Positions 8,212-17,171 are shown, counted from the stretch's first letter. The stretch: 64,000 nt of DNA from Leptolinea sp964397625 (GCA_964397625.1 CAYNJT010000001.1:1-64000), one strand, 5' to 3'. The notes: generated from the letters alone by a model not told the origin. Program-made: numbers and translations.

Positions 8212-9096
8212 ATGACGGAAAAGACTCCGCCTGTTTGCAGTTATGAAGGGTCAGATTACCAGGAAAGCTTCTGGGAGAAGGGTGGGAGGGAATATGAAGA
8301 CGCGGCGGAAGAAATTGCCCTGCGTCGCTTGCTTCCCACTGGCGGCCATCATCTGCTGGAACTGGGCGCGGGCGCCGGGCGTAATACACCGCGATATTCA
8401 GGTTTTAACCGTATCACCCTGGTGGATTATTCGTTGACTCAGCTTCAGCAGGCGGTGAAACGGTTGGGCCTTTCTGACCGATACCGGTATGTGGCGGCGG
8501 ATATCTATCGCCTGCCGTTTGGAGCGGATCAATTTGATACTGCCACCATGATCCGCACCCTGCACCACATGAAAGACGCCCCACTGGCGTTGCGTTCAGT
8601 TCATGCCTGCCTGAAACCGAAAGCGGTCTTTATTCTGGAGTATGCCAATAAATTGAACCTGAAAGCTATTCTCCGGTTTCTTCTTAAACGACAGACATGG
8701 AATCCGTACACCCTTGAACCGGTTGAATTCGCCGATTTGAATTTTGATTTTCATCCACAGGCCATACGGAACTGGCTTGACGAGATCGGTTTCTCTTTGG
8801 AACGGCAGTTGACGGTTTCACATTTTCGGGTGAGCTGGCTAAAGCGCGTTTTCCCTGCGAAATTCCTGGCCGCGTTGGATGGCGCCGCTTCTCTCACCGG
8901 TGACTGGTGGCAATTGACTCCCAGCGTTTTCACGCGTTCAATTGTCGTCGGGAAATCTCTGGGGGTGGAAGAATCCTTCTTTTACTGCCCGGCCTGCCGT
9001 TCAACGCTGGATGATACCCCGCCGGAACTGGTTTGCCGGAAGTGTGGAAAACGCTACCCGGTTGTAGATGGAATTTACGATTTCAGGTCTGCCTGA
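8212..9096 (+). CDS. class I SAM methyltransferase with C-terminal zinc ribbon
   Basis: 294 residues from ATG 8212, preceded by GGAGAG; the frame is open upstream to 8005 but that part is the SRP RNA. The Rossmann SAM-binding motif I is LELGAGAGRN, followed by the acidic motif II (LVDYS), AADIYRLPF and a methyltransferase-11-type core. The C-terminus carries a Trm112-like zinc ribbon with two CxxC pairs (FYCPACRS and LVCRKCGKRYPVVDGIYDF). The substrate is unknown; lipid, quinone or small-molecule targets are all possible. It ends 22 bases inside the convergent methyltransferase gene. Confidence 0.85.
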   Translation: MTEKTPPVCSYEGSDYQESFWEKGGREYEDAAEEIALRRLLPTGGHHLLELGAGAGRNTPRYSGFNRITLVDYSLTQLQQAVKRLGLSDRYRYVAADIYRLPFGADQFDTATMIRTLHHMKDAPLALRSVHACLKPKAVFILEYANKLNLKAILRFLLKRQTWNPYTLEPVEFADLNFDFHPQAIRNWLDEIGFSLERQLTVSHFRVSWLKRVFPAKFLAALDGAASLTGDWWQLTPSVFTRSIVVGKSLGVEESFFYCPACRSTLDDTPPELVCRKCGKRYPVVDGIYDFRSA

Positions 9097-9830
9097 ATTT
9101 TTTCGACCACCCAGAAGTGCGATAATCCCAATCCCCGCAGGGGTGTGGTTTCAAGCCAGCGCGTGACCGCCCGGAGCATCCTGCCGGCTAACGGAGCGCG
9201 CGCGATGATATTGTCATACGCGCTCGCGATGACCGTCTGTTGAATAAATTGAACAGGAAGATTCGCAAACAAGCGTTGAAGGTCACGGCGGGTGTACACA
9301 TTAACATGCGGGGCCAGACGGTCACGCCATTTCCGCGGCAGGTAATTAATCAAAGGGATATTGCCAAACCTGTATTTCCCTTTCCAATACATCCCGTGAG
9401 TTTCAAACGGGTATCCCCGATTGGGAACAAACAGAACCAGCCGGCCACCCGGTTTTAATACTCGGATGATCTCATTGACCGCTTTTTGATCATCTTGCAC
9501 ATGTTCCAGTACTTCATGGCTGAGAACCAGGTCGAAAGTATCTGCCGGAAAAGGCAGGAATTCCCCAACCCCGCCAAGAGTGGACGGCCCCTTCCGGCGG
9601 GCTTCCTTCGCGCGTTCCAGTTCGATCTCCAGGCCAATCGCCAGCCGGGAATTCACTGCCAGACGTGCCAGATATTCACCCACTCCGCAGCCGTCTTCCA
9701 GGATCATACCGGTAATCCTTGTTTCGGCGGCTTCTTTGATAAGAGAAAACCGTCTGTTCTGGCCTTCACGCCAGATATAGGATGGTTCACCCCGCAGGGC
9801 GGCTTTGGCAGATGGTTGATGATCAGTCAC
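9075..9830 (-). CDS. class I SAM-dependent methyltransferase
   Basis: 251 residues from a GTG start. Motif I is EDGCGVGEYLARL and the post-I acidic residue lies in GLEIELERA; FPADTFDLVLSHEVLEHV and VLKPGGRLVLFVPN are the classic methyltransferase-11 segments. The C-terminal 90 residues include a Tyr/Arg-rich stretch and an amphipathic helix. It overlaps the convergent methyltransferase by 22 bases, an end-to-end overlap of two real genes. No substrate can be assigned, although glycolipid or polyketide-type roles are common for this subgroup. Confidence 0.83.
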   Translation of the reverse strand: MTDHQPSAKAALRGEPSYIWREGQNRRFSLIKEAAETRITGMILEDGCGVGEYLARLAVNSRLAIGLEIELERAKEARRKGPSTLGGVGEFLPFPADTFDLVLSHEVLEHVQDDQKAVNEIIRVLKPGGRLVLFVPNRGYPFETHGMYWKGKYRFGNIPLINYLPRKWRDRLAPHVNVYTRRDLQRLFANLPVQFIQQTVIASAYDNIIARAPLAGRMLRAVTRWLETTPLRGLGLSHFWVVEKIQADLKS

Positions 9831-9880
9831 AGATTAATCCGGTGAAGTGAGGATGCCAGGCATTAAGCAGCCTGGGGATT

Positions 9881-11560
9881 TCATTCTTCCGACGCAAAGG
9901 GCACCCAGGTAAGAATAGTCGTGCCGCTGCCAGGTTCCGTTGTCAATTCAAGGTCGCCGCCCACATTGCGCGCGCGGGTTTGCATATTGGAGAGGCCGTG
10001 CCCCAAGGATGTGCGCGTGCTTTCCATTTCAAAGCCCTTGCCGTTGTCGCGGATTTCCATCAAGGCCCGATCACCAGTTGTCCAGACCACGACTTCAACT
10101 TTCTTGGCTTTGGCGTGTTTGGCGGTGTTTGCCAGCGCTTCCTGACAAATGTGAAAAAGGGCGAGAGCTTTTGAAGCCGGTAGTTTTACCAGTCCGTCAG
10201 AAGGTCCGCTAATATACGCCTCAGCCAGAGTATTGGCCCGAAATTCGTTTACCAGGCGCTGCAATCCCTGCATTAAATTCTCGTCGCTCAACTGGCGCGG
10301 GCGAAGGTCAAGGATGTAGGTGCGAATATCGCGGATGGTGTTGTTAAGTCCAATAATGGATTGGTCGATGCGCTCACGGGATTGATTTGGGTCTTCTGAA
10401 AGCAGTAAACGGGCGTGTTCCAGGGTCAATCCGACGGCATATATGGATTGGATGATTCCATCATGGAGGTCCATTCCAATACGTTCCCGCTCTTCCAGTA
10501 CTGCCAGACGCCGGCTGTTGTTGTTATACCGTACGTTTTCAAGCGCTGTTCCCATCCACGAGCCGATCGCGCCGATAAATTGCACATCCAGGTCAGTTAA
10601 TGGACGCCGGTCCAAAACAGCCACACAAAGCACCCCCAAAACATTACTTCGGCCGCGCAACGGGAAACTGGCGATCTGATGGATGCCATTGGCAAGCACA
10701 CTTTCATCCAGATCCATACTGTCATTCGGGTTTACTGTCCAAACCCTGGGAAGCCCGGTTTTGGCTGTCATACCGATCATCCCGCGGCCGACCGCGAAGG
10801 TTTCTTCCTTCCATAATTTGGGAACCAGTTTTCCGCGGTGGAGTACCAGCTTGATTTTCTTCTCCCCTTCCGGGCGCAAATAAACCTCTCCGACCTTTAA
10901 ATCGAGAAAATCCATTAACTGGGTTAGCGCAATCTTAATAATCGCGTCAATTTCAGTCGATGTGGCCAAAGTGGAGGCCATGTTGTTTAATAACGCCAGA
11001 TTTTCATTCCGGCGGGTCATTTCCTGGTCGCGTTTCACCAGACGGTCATACAGGCGGGCATTCGTAATGGCTGCCGAGGCATAAGAGGCTAACATTTCGA
11101 TCAACCGCTGGTCTTCTTCAGTAAATTCAGTCCCATCCTTCTTTTCGGAAAGAAAAATGATGCCCAGATTTTTATTTCCCTGCCGGATTGGCACGCCCAG
11201 GAAAGACTTCATTTGAGGGTGGTTGTCCGGAAATCCAACACTGCGGGGATCGGCTGAAATATCTTTCAGTCGAATGGACTCGCTCCCACACATCAACTCA
11301 CCTATCAGTCCCATGCCAATGGGTTGATGATCCATTCCGGCAAGTTCAGCCGCGGTCAAACCAATAGGAATAAAACGTTCAAGCCTGCCCGTGTCACTCA
11401 GAATACCAAGTGCCGCGTATTTTACGTCGCCTAGCTGGCTGGCCTGGGCCGCGATCCTCTCCAGTAATGATTCAATGGATACATCCTGAATCAACTGGAT
11501 GGATGCCTGATGAAGCGCTGCCATCTTATCTTCAAAAGATGCGCGCGTAGTTTTCGCCAA
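9881..11560 (-). CDS. GAF-domain sensor histidine kinase (NarL/LiaS class, HisKA_3)
   Basis: About 559 residues from a TTG start at 11560. The start is set by AGGAGG (minus strand, 11566-11571) five bases before the TTG; longer ATG starts up to 11626 would bury that site. Two GAF domains (about 40-180 and 200-350) precede HisKA_3 with phospho-acceptor His in RERIGMDLHDG and a HATPase domain (HICQEALANTAKHA, DNGKGF, GHGLSNM). No transmembrane helix is seen, so it is a cytoplasmic sensor of a small ligand or redox state. No NarL-type response regulator is adjacent; it is an orphan. Confidence 0.9.
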   Translation of the reverse strand: MAKTTRASFEDKMAALHQASIQLIQDVSIESLLERIAAQASQLGDVKYAALGILSDTGRLERFIPIGLTAAELAGMDHQPIGMGLIGELMCGSESIRLKDISADPRSVGFPDNHPQMKSFLGVPIRQGNKNLGIIFLSEKKDGTEFTEEDQRLIEMLASYASAAITNARLYDRLVKRDQEMTRRNENLALLNNMASTLATSTEIDAIIKIALTQLMDFLDLKVGEVYLRPEGEKKIKLVLHRGKLVPKLWKEETFAVGRGMIGMTAKTGLPRVWTVNPNDSMDLDESVLANGIHQIASFPLRGRSNVLGVLCVAVLDRRPLTDLDVQFIGAIGSWMGTALENVRYNNNSRRLAVLEERERIGMDLHDGIIQSIYAVGLTLEHARLLLSEDPNQSRERIDQSIIGLNNTIRDIRTYILDLRPRQLSDENLMQGLQRLVNEFRANTLAEAYISGPSDGLVKLPASKALALFHICQEALANTAKHAKAKKVEVVVWTTGDRALMEIRDNGKGFEMESTRTSLGHGLSNMQTRARNVGGDLELTTEPGSGTTILTWVPFASEE

Positions 11561-11640
11561 TACTACCTCCTGCATTAATCTATAAAATTTTACCCGATTA
11601 TCAGGAAATCCGAGACAAATGTTCATGCAACAATGGACAG

Positions 11641-11674
11641 TGACAGGTTGGCATTGCTCCTGTCAGGCTATAAT
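11641..11674 (+). promoter_or_regulatory. palindrome and -10 element upstream of the YedY-like gene
   Basis: TATAAT at 11669-11674 is followed 6 bases later by AGGAGAGG and the ATG. Overlapping the expected -35 region is a 7-bp inverted repeat, TGACAGG (11641-11647) and CCTGTCA (11659-11665), spaced by 11. This is the position of a repressor or activator site. No regulator gene is adjacent that can be assigned to it. Confidence 0.45.
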
Positions 11675-11691
11675 CAAATCAGGAGAGGAAA

Positions 11692-12330
11692 ATGCTCAAC
11701 AGTATTCAACAACGTAAAGAAATGGAAATCCGCATGCGTGAAGCCGGCCGCATTCCACCCGGACAATCATTAACCCAGAAATTTCCTGTGCTGCATTATG
11801 GCCCGGTACCAGAATTTAATGCGCAAACCTGGAATTTTCGTGTGTGGGGTGAGGTTGAAGAACCAATTTCTTTAACCTGGGATGAGTTCTCTGAATTACC
11901 CCGTTCAAAACTGATCATGGACATCCACTGCGTTACGCGGTGGAGCAAACCGGATACCCTGTGGGAAGGAGTATATGTGCGAACTCTTCTGGAAAAGGGA
12001 TTGATCCGTATCAAATCTTCCGCTCATTTTGTCATGCAGCACAGTGAGTTCGGTTTCACGGCAAACCTTCCGTTAGATGTCGTGCTGGCAGATAATTTTT
12101 TGTTGGCCACACATTACGATGGCCAACCGATTACACCAGAGCATGGTTACCCTCTTCGCGGGGTGATTGGCGCGATTGTCGGACGGGAAGACCTCAAGGT
12201 CCCGTATTTTTGGAAGGGTGCCAAATGGCTGCGCGGTCTTGAATTTATGGAATCAGACCGGCCAGGTTTTTGGGAACAGGCTGGATATCATAACGAGGGT
12301 GATGTTTGGAAAGAAGAACGGCTGCGATGA
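11692..12330 (+). CDS. sulfite-oxidase-like (YedY/MsrP-type) molybdopterin oxidoreductase
   Basis: 212 residues, the catalytic molybdopterin domain only. The Mo-ligating cysteine is C80 in DIHCVTRWSKP. The substrate-pocket and cofactor strands (FGFTANLPLD-like, GYPLRGVIG, and KGAKWLRGLEF) match the short sulfite-oxidase-like family. There is no Tat signal and no heme domain, so it is predicted cytoplasmic, unlike E. coli MsrP. The physiological substrate is unknown. The gene has its own promoter with a palindrome, and its stop lies 4 bases from the convergent LysM gene. Confidence 0.88.
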   Translation: MLNSIQQRKEMEIRMREAGRIPPGQSLTQKFPVLHYGPVPEFNAQTWNFRVWGEVEEPISLTWDEFSELPRSKLIMDIHCVTRWSKPDTLWEGVYVRTLLEKGLIRIKSSAHFVMQHSEFGFTANLPLDVVLADNFLLATHYDGQPITPEHGYPLRGVIGAIVGREDLKVPYFWKGAKWLRGLEFMESDRPGFWEQAGYHNEGDVWKEERLR

Positions 12331-12334
12331 AGCG

Positions 12335-13099
12335 TCAGCCGCGACTTTGACGGGCTACAAAGAATCCCAACCCGATACCGCCCAATATCAACAATCCGCC
12401 GATTATTCCCAACAAAGGAGACCGACCACCCTCGCTGGCTGTTGGTTGCACAGCTTTTGAACTCTGCTGCGCGCCGAAATCGAGAGTGGAATTATCCCCC
12501 CCATTCAACTTGAGAGGGTAATTTAGAAGGGTAGTGGCATTGTAGCCTTCAGGAATAGCCACACTGATGTTGTAATCACCTTCCTGAAGTGATTTGAAAC
12601 AAACGGGTTCAGCGGAATTGGTTTGTCCCGTCAATGAGACCTTGCCATCACGGTCAGTGACACTAATGGCGCCACCTGAGAGCGGGAGTTCATCACCATC
12701 TGGAATTGAATTTCCATTTATATCATTGAACAACAAAACGCATATATCGCCGCTGCCAGGCGGCAGAGTGGGTGTGGGGACCTGGTTTGCCGGTGTTGAC
12801 GTGGCCTGTTGGGCGGGTTTCTCTGCCAACCCCAACAAGAGTTGTTGGCCAGCCTGCAAGGTGCAATCTTCTTTCAGGTTATTCAGGCGGCGTAATTCGT
12901 CCAACTGGATTCCGGTTTTCAAAGAGATGCTGATGCAGGTATCTGCCGGCTGCACAACATAAATCACACGACCGTCCGCGTTGGGCGTCGGTGTGGCATA
13001 GACAACCTGCGGCGGGTGATTATCTGCCTGTACCGGAACTATACTCGCGAAGAGAAGCAGGGCCAATATGGCCAGGCCAGTTGTTGTTTTAGTTTTCAT
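12335..13099 (-). CDS. secreted LysM protein with C-terminal membrane anchor
   Basis: 254 residues. An N-terminal signal peptide (about 1-25), one LysM domain (about 45-92, VVQPADTCISIS to AGQQLLLG), a Thr/Pro linker, then a beta-rich SdrD-B/prealbumin-like domain (CVLLFNDINGNSIPDGDELPL) and a C-terminal hydrophobic helix ending ARQSRG. LysM binds peptidoglycan or other GlcNAc polymers. The layout is that of a cell-surface anchored protein, but there is no sortase motif. It is divergent from a lipoprotein gene, with a perfect palindrome between the two promoters. Confidence 0.8.
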   Translation of the reverse strand: MKTKTTTGLAILALLLFASIVPVQADNHPPQVVYATPTPNADGRVIYVVQPADTCISISLKTGIQLDELRRLNNLKEDCTLQAGQQLLLGLAEKPAQQATSTPANQVPTPTLPPGSGDICVLLFNDINGNSIPDGDELPLSGGAISVTDRDGKVSLTGQTNSAEPVCFKSLQEGDYNISVAIPEGYNATTLLNYPLKLNGGDNSTLDFGAQQSSKAVQPTASEGGRSPLLGIIGGLLILGGIGLGFFVARQSRG

Positions 13100-13121
13100 A
13101 AGGCGCGATCCATTTTCCGTG

Positions 13122-13164
13122 ATTATAACATTGACCGGAAAGCAACCTTTCCGACAGGTATAAT
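13122..13164. promoter_or_regulatory. divergent promoters sharing a perfect palindrome
   Basis: Minus-strand TATAAT (ATTATA at 13122-13127) serves the LysM gene and plus-strand TATAAT (13159-13164) serves the lipoprotein gene. Midway is a perfect inverted repeat, CGGAAAG (13136-13142) and CTTTCCG (13147-13153), which covers the expected -35 region of both. This suggests one regulator controls both envelope genes at once. The binding protein is unknown. Confidence 0.5.
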
Positions 13165-13173
13165 TCCATTTGT

Positions 13174-14061
13174 ATGGATATGAAACTTTTTATTAAAGAA
13201 AGGGGAATAGTAATCAGGCGGATTGTCCCATTCTTTTTGCTATGCTCCCTGCTCGGCTGTTCAGGTCTCTGGGAACAACCGGTGTATCCAACTTCCACTC
13301 CATCGGCGTCTCCCACGGTTACCGAAACCATCATCTGGTTTCCAGCGACTTCAACAGCGACGACCGTTCCAACAAGGCAGCCTGAGCCAACAGAAAATTT
13401 ACACCCTGCAGTTGGAGATATCCTTTTTCAGGATGATTTCTCTCAAAAATCCATGTGGTCAACACAATCAGGGAGCGGCGGGAAGATCGCTTTTGGGAAA
13501 GAGGAGCTGACCCTGGCTGTGCAGGAACCAAAATTTTATCTGGCCAGTTTGTATACCTTACCTGTGATCAAAGATGCTTCGGTGGAAATCACTTCGAATG
13601 TGACCCTGTGTAAAGGAGAAGATTTCTACGGGTTATTGGTGCGAGCCACAAACGGATTGAACGGATACCGTTTCATGGTTAATTGCATGGGGAAGGTAAA
13701 ACTTGAAATACTGAAAATGGGAAAACCCTCTACACTGGTGGATTGGTTACAAAGCGGCCAGGTGCTGCCCGGTTCTCCCTACCAGGTACGCCTGCGGGTA
13801 TGGATGGTTGAGAACGAATTGCGCTTTTTTCTAAACGATGTTTTTCAATTCTCCACACGCGACGCCATTTATTCCGATGGAAAAATAGGAGTGTTTGCTC
13901 GTCAGGCCGCTGATACTCCTATTACGGTTAATTTTTCCAACCTGGTTATCCGCTCGATTGAACCGGGATATAAATTACCAAAGGCGACTCCAAAACCGAC
14001 TGCCACCCGGCAGGGCAGGTATATTCCTGTGAATACAGCCGCGCCGGCACATGCTCAATAA
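13174..14061 (+). CDS. lipoprotein with LamG/DUF1080-like beta-sandwich domain
   Basis: 295 residues. The signal peptide ends in a lipobox LLGC (Cys about residue 29), so it is membrane-attached outside the cell. A Thr/Pro/Ser-rich spacer leads to a concanavalin-like beta-sandwich (about 90-265, starting ILFQDDFSQ), as in DUF1080 and laminin-G-like carbohydrate-binding folds. A Pro/Thr/Lys tail follows. The -10 box ends only 9 bases before the ATG, so the mRNA is almost leaderless. It is a paralogue in design to the lipoprotein at 19710-20606. Binding to a polysaccharide is a family-based guess. Confidence 0.72.
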   Translation: MDMKLFIKERGIVIRRIVPFFLLCSLLGCSGLWEQPVYPTSTPSASPTVTETIIWFPATSTATTVPTRQPEPTENLHPAVGDILFQDDFSQKSMWSTQSGSGGKIAFGKEELTLAVQEPKFYLASLYTLPVIKDASVEITSNVTLCKGEDFYGLLVRATNGLNGYRFMVNCMGKVKLEILKMGKPSTLVDWLQSGQVLPGSPYQVRLRVWMVENELRFFLNDVFQFSTRDAIYSDGKIGVFARQAADTPITVNFSNLVIRSIEPGYKLPKATPKPTATRQGRYIPVNTAAPAHAQ

Positions 14062-14072
14062 GTCACGGGTTG

Positions 14073-14078
14073 TATAAT
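14073..14078 (+). promoter_or_regulatory. -10 element upstream of the PP2C-like/propeller gene
   Basis: TATAAT at 14073-14078, 17 bases before the predicted TTG start. No convincing -35. It suggests a short leader with no Shine-Dalgarno. Confidence 0.4.
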
Positions 14079-14095
14079 CAAATTTAATCTAAAAT

Positions 14096-16465
14096 TTGCT
14101 GCAAGAAAAAATTGTGTTTGATCTTTACGTTTTCCCCATCTACTTGTCTGGAGGCAAAGAACTGGCAGACCTGCCAGGTCTTGTAGTGTCGGCTGCTCCG
14201 CGCCGGGTATTGCGAAACCGTGCTGGAGATCAATTGACCGCGCTGCTTACCCTCCCCAGCAAAAATATCCTTACAGAAGAATCGCAGCAGGAGATGTTGT
14301 TGCACCTGTCTGCCACCTATTTCAGCACACCCGGATCAGTAACCTCCGGACTCCGAGCCGCCGCGGAACAGATTAACACATTCATTCTGGGCTCCAATCA
14401 ATTTGATTCGCCATCCGGGCGTCCAAATGTAGGCGTACTGAACGTGGCTGTGTTTCATGGTGACATGCTGTACCTTTTGCATACCGGTCCCACACACACA
14501 CTTGTGGTCAATACAGATGGAGTCACGGATTTTGTGGACCTCGAAGGTGCTGGCCGGGGACTCGGAGTAAGCAGCAGTATCACACCGCGTTATTTTACAA
14601 CCAGGCTTCGCAATGGGGATATGGTGCTTTTATGTCCATCTCCTCCGCCAACCTGGACAGCGGCGCTTCTCGGGGGAAGCTCAAAATTAAATCTTGATCA
14701 ATTCAGGCGTCGACTGCTCGCGCAATCACCGTTCAATATGATAGCCGCTGTCGCTCAGGTGCAATCTGGTCGGGGTGAGGTGCACCGACTTCGACCGAGG
14801 ATTCCCCAGGAACCGGCCCCCGCCGATCCATACACCATTGAGCCTGAAAAACCGGTTCCGGCTGAGGTGCCTGTTGATCTGAATATTCCCGATATTGTTC
14901 AGGAATCCCCGTCCAACCCATCTCCTGATGATTACGCAGCTTTCCCTGACGCGCCCATGGCAGAACCGATCTGGCCGTTGGAATCCCCGGTTATTGAAAA
15001 GCAGAGTGAACCACTGCCACCCGCTTCTGAAATACCCGGCCCTGATTTTTCCATTCCACCTGAGCCATCCGTTAAACAAGAAGAAGAGACAGGTTTTCGT
15101 ACCATCCCCGCGAGTGAATTGCCGGGTCCGCAGGCGGCTGCTCCTGACACCCCGTTACTTGACAGGCTGACTGATTTTCTGGATAGAATTACAAATCTCA
15201 GCCGTTCCGTTAAACCGAAAGTAAAACCCCCAAAGGTAACAATCAAACCGGTGCCCACTGATCCATCGGGAAGCATTGCCGCGTCCACTTTGCTGTTTAT
15301 CGCGCTGGCTGTTCCAGCGATTGTAGTTTTCATTTCCACTACCGTGTATACCCGGTCAGGAAAAGGCGAACAACGAACCAATTATCTTGTGCAGGCGCAA
15401 GCGTACGCCCTTCAGGCTGCCGGTCAGGTAGACCCTGAAGCGCAGCGCAGCGGATGGACACAATCACTTTACTATGTGAAAAAAGCTGAAGAATATGGCC
15501 GCACTGAAGATACACGAATGCTGCGTCAGCAGGCTCAAACTGCCCTGGATAGTCTGGATAGCATCATACGGCTTCCAGTGCAGGAAGCTGTAGCCGATGC
15601 CATACCCACCTCGGTGAACATTATTCAGTTGGCTGCCACAACCACCGATGTTTTCGCGCTGGATTCGCACCAGGGGCGGGTATTGCGTTTTGCCCTTACT
15701 GGAAACGGGTACGAATTGGATCCGAATTTTAATTGCGGTCCCGGACCTTCAGGTGGGAAGATCATAGGCGCGTTAATTGATATTGTTCCTTTGCCGATAA
15801 ATAATCAATACAAGGCATCTGTTATGGGGATGGATGCCAGCGGGAACTTGTTGTATTGTATTCCGGGTTCGGCTCCACTATCATCCACACTGGCGCCTCC
15901 ATCCACCCACTGGGGTAAGATCATCGCTTTCACTGTGGAAGGCAGCGCTCTGCTTATTCTTGACCCGGTAAGCAACGCGGTTTGGCGTGTGGTAGGTGAC
16001 GGTATCGGATTTCCAAATCAACCCCACCTGTTCTTTGACCGCGACATTCCCGCCCTGGCGGATGTGATAGATCTGGCCATGTATCAGGATGATCTTCTGC
16101 TGCTGCGCAAAGATGGCCATATCACCCGCTGCACGTTCAACAATTTCAGCAGTTCACCAACGCGTTGCCAGGATCCGGCTGGATTTGGTGATAAGACCGG
16201 TAAACCCATCCCCTTCTTTAATGATGTCCAGTTTACCCAGCTTGCCACGGTGCCGCCGCCTGATCCATCCATCTACGTTATGGATATTTCCGGGCCTACG
16301 ATCTATCATTTCAGCCTGCGTTTGAATCTACAACGCCGTCTGCGTTTTCAGACACTGGATGAATACTCATTACCCGATACGCCGGTCACAGCCTTTACCG
16401 TGGCTTCCAACCGGGTTGCCTGGATGGCGCTGGGTAACCGCGTGTTTTACACACCACTTCCATGA
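14096..16465 (+). CDS. large membrane protein: PP2C-like N-terminus, one TM, propeller-like C-terminus
   Basis: 789 residues if the TTG at 14096 is used; a GTG at 14114 is an alternative and no ribosome site marks either. Residues about 1-230 resemble a degenerate PP2C phosphatase fold (strands VGVLNVAVFHGDMLYLLHTG and RNGDMVLLC), but the metal-binding DG and GGH motifs are missing. A Pro/Glu-rich linker (about 235-385), a membrane helix (about 395-420) and a tetratricopeptide-like helical part follow. Residues about 500-789 form repeated beta segments like a propeller, outside the cell. The stop overlaps the next gene's ATG. A catalytically dead sensor or scaffold is my inference; function unknown. 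Confidence 0.65.
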   Translation: MLQEKIVFDLYVFPIYLSGGKELADLPGLVVSAAPRRVLRNRAGDQLTALLTLPSKNILTEESQQEMLLHLSATYFSTPGSVTSGLRAAAEQINTFILGSNQFDSPSGRPNVGVLNVAVFHGDMLYLLHTGPTHTLVVNTDGVTDFVDLEGAGRGLGVSSSITPRYFTTRLRNGDMVLLCPSPPPTWTAALLGGSSKLNLDQFRRRLLAQSPFNMIAAVAQVQSGRGEVHRLRPRIPQEPAPADPYTIEPEKPVPAEVPVDLNIPDIVQESPSNPSPDDYAAFPDAPMAEPIWPLESPVIEKQSEPLPPASEIPGPDFSIPPEPSVKQEEETGFRTIPASELPGPQAAAPDTPLLDRLTDFLDRITNLSRSVKPKVKPPKVTIKPVPTDPSGSIAASTLLFIALAVPAIVVFISTTVYTRSGKGEQRTNYLVQAQAYALQAAGQVDPEAQRSGWTQSLYYVKKAEEYGRTEDTRMLRQQAQTALDSLDSIIRLPVQEAVADAIPTSVNIIQLAATTTDVFALDSHQGRVLRFALTGNGYELDPNFNCGPGPSGGKIIGALIDIVPLPINNQYKASVMGMDASGNLLYCIPGSAPLSSTLAPPSTHWGKIIAFTVEGSALLILDPVSNAVWRVVGDGIGFPNQPHLFFDRDIPALADVIDLAMYQDDLLLLRKDGHITRCTFNNFSSSPTRCQDPAGFGDKTGKPIPFFNDVQFTQLATVPPPDPSIYVMDISGPTIYHFSLRLNLQRRLRFQTLDEYSLPDTPVTAFTVASNRVAWMALGNRVFYTPLP

Positions 16466-17163
16466 AGATTCCGCTTGACATTGCGTTCCCTTACCGGGGG
16501 ACACTCGCGCTTGCCGGCAGTGGAGAATACCTTCCATCCATGCGTCCTGTGGATGAGTTTCTGTTATCGTTGTTGCCAGAACCTGCCCGGGTGGTGTGCC
16601 TGCCGACCGCGGCGGGCACTGAAGGTGAAGAACGATTAATGTACTGGAAGAACCTGGGTGAAACTCATTTTAAAGCTCTGGGTGTTGCGTCGGTAGAATC
16701 TCTTCCAGTGTTTACGCGGGAGGATGCCAGCAATCCTGTTCTGGTGAAAAAAATACAGGAAGCCAATTTTGTCTATCTCTCCGGAGGTAAACCCGCCTAT
16801 CTCCTGGAATGTCTGAAGGAAACAAAACTATTGGATGCCATTCTGCGTAACCTGACAGAAGGTGGTATCGTGGCAGGTTGTTCGGCGGGAGCAATGATCT
16901 TTGGAGAACAAATTCCAAACCGACTGCATGTTGGTGGAACGTTACCCGCGCTGGGAATCCTGCCAGGCTGCTTTATTGTTCCCCATTTCGATGAAATTCC
17001 CTTTGTGTTGCGGTTCGCCGGACGACATTTACTTGGTGATCTGACGTTGATTGGCGTGGAGGCAGACACCATTTTATGCTGCACGCAATCCGGATTCTCT
17101 GTGGTTGGTTCTGGCGGGGTTACCCTCTCGCACGCTTCACAGAGTACGCGATACGAAGCATAA
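16462..17163 (+). CDS. peptidase S51 / cyanophycinase-like class I glutamine-amidotransferase-fold protein
   Basis: 233 residues. The nucleophile elbow GCSAGA places the serine at S141, as in S51 peptidases (dipeptidase E, cyanophycinase). An upstream YLSGGKP loop supports the fold. It lacks a signal peptide and should be cytoplasmic. Activity on Asp-X dipeptides or cyanophycin-like polymers is typical of the family, but this branch is not assigned. It is translationally coupled (ATGA) to the PP2C-like/propeller gene, which implies a joint role I cannot name. Confidence 0.8.
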   Translation: MKIPLDIAFPYRGTLALAGSGEYLPSMRPVDEFLLSLLPEPARVVCLPTAAGTEGEERLMYWKNLGETHFKALGVASVESLPVFTREDASNPVLVKKIQEANFVYLSGGKPAYLLECLKETKLLDAILRNLTEGGIVAGCSAGAMIFGEQIPNRLHVGGTLPALGILPGCFIVPHFDEIPFVLRFAGRHLLGDLTLIGVEADTILCCTQSGFSVVGSGGVTLSHASQSTRYEA

Positions 17164-17171
17164 ACAAAATT

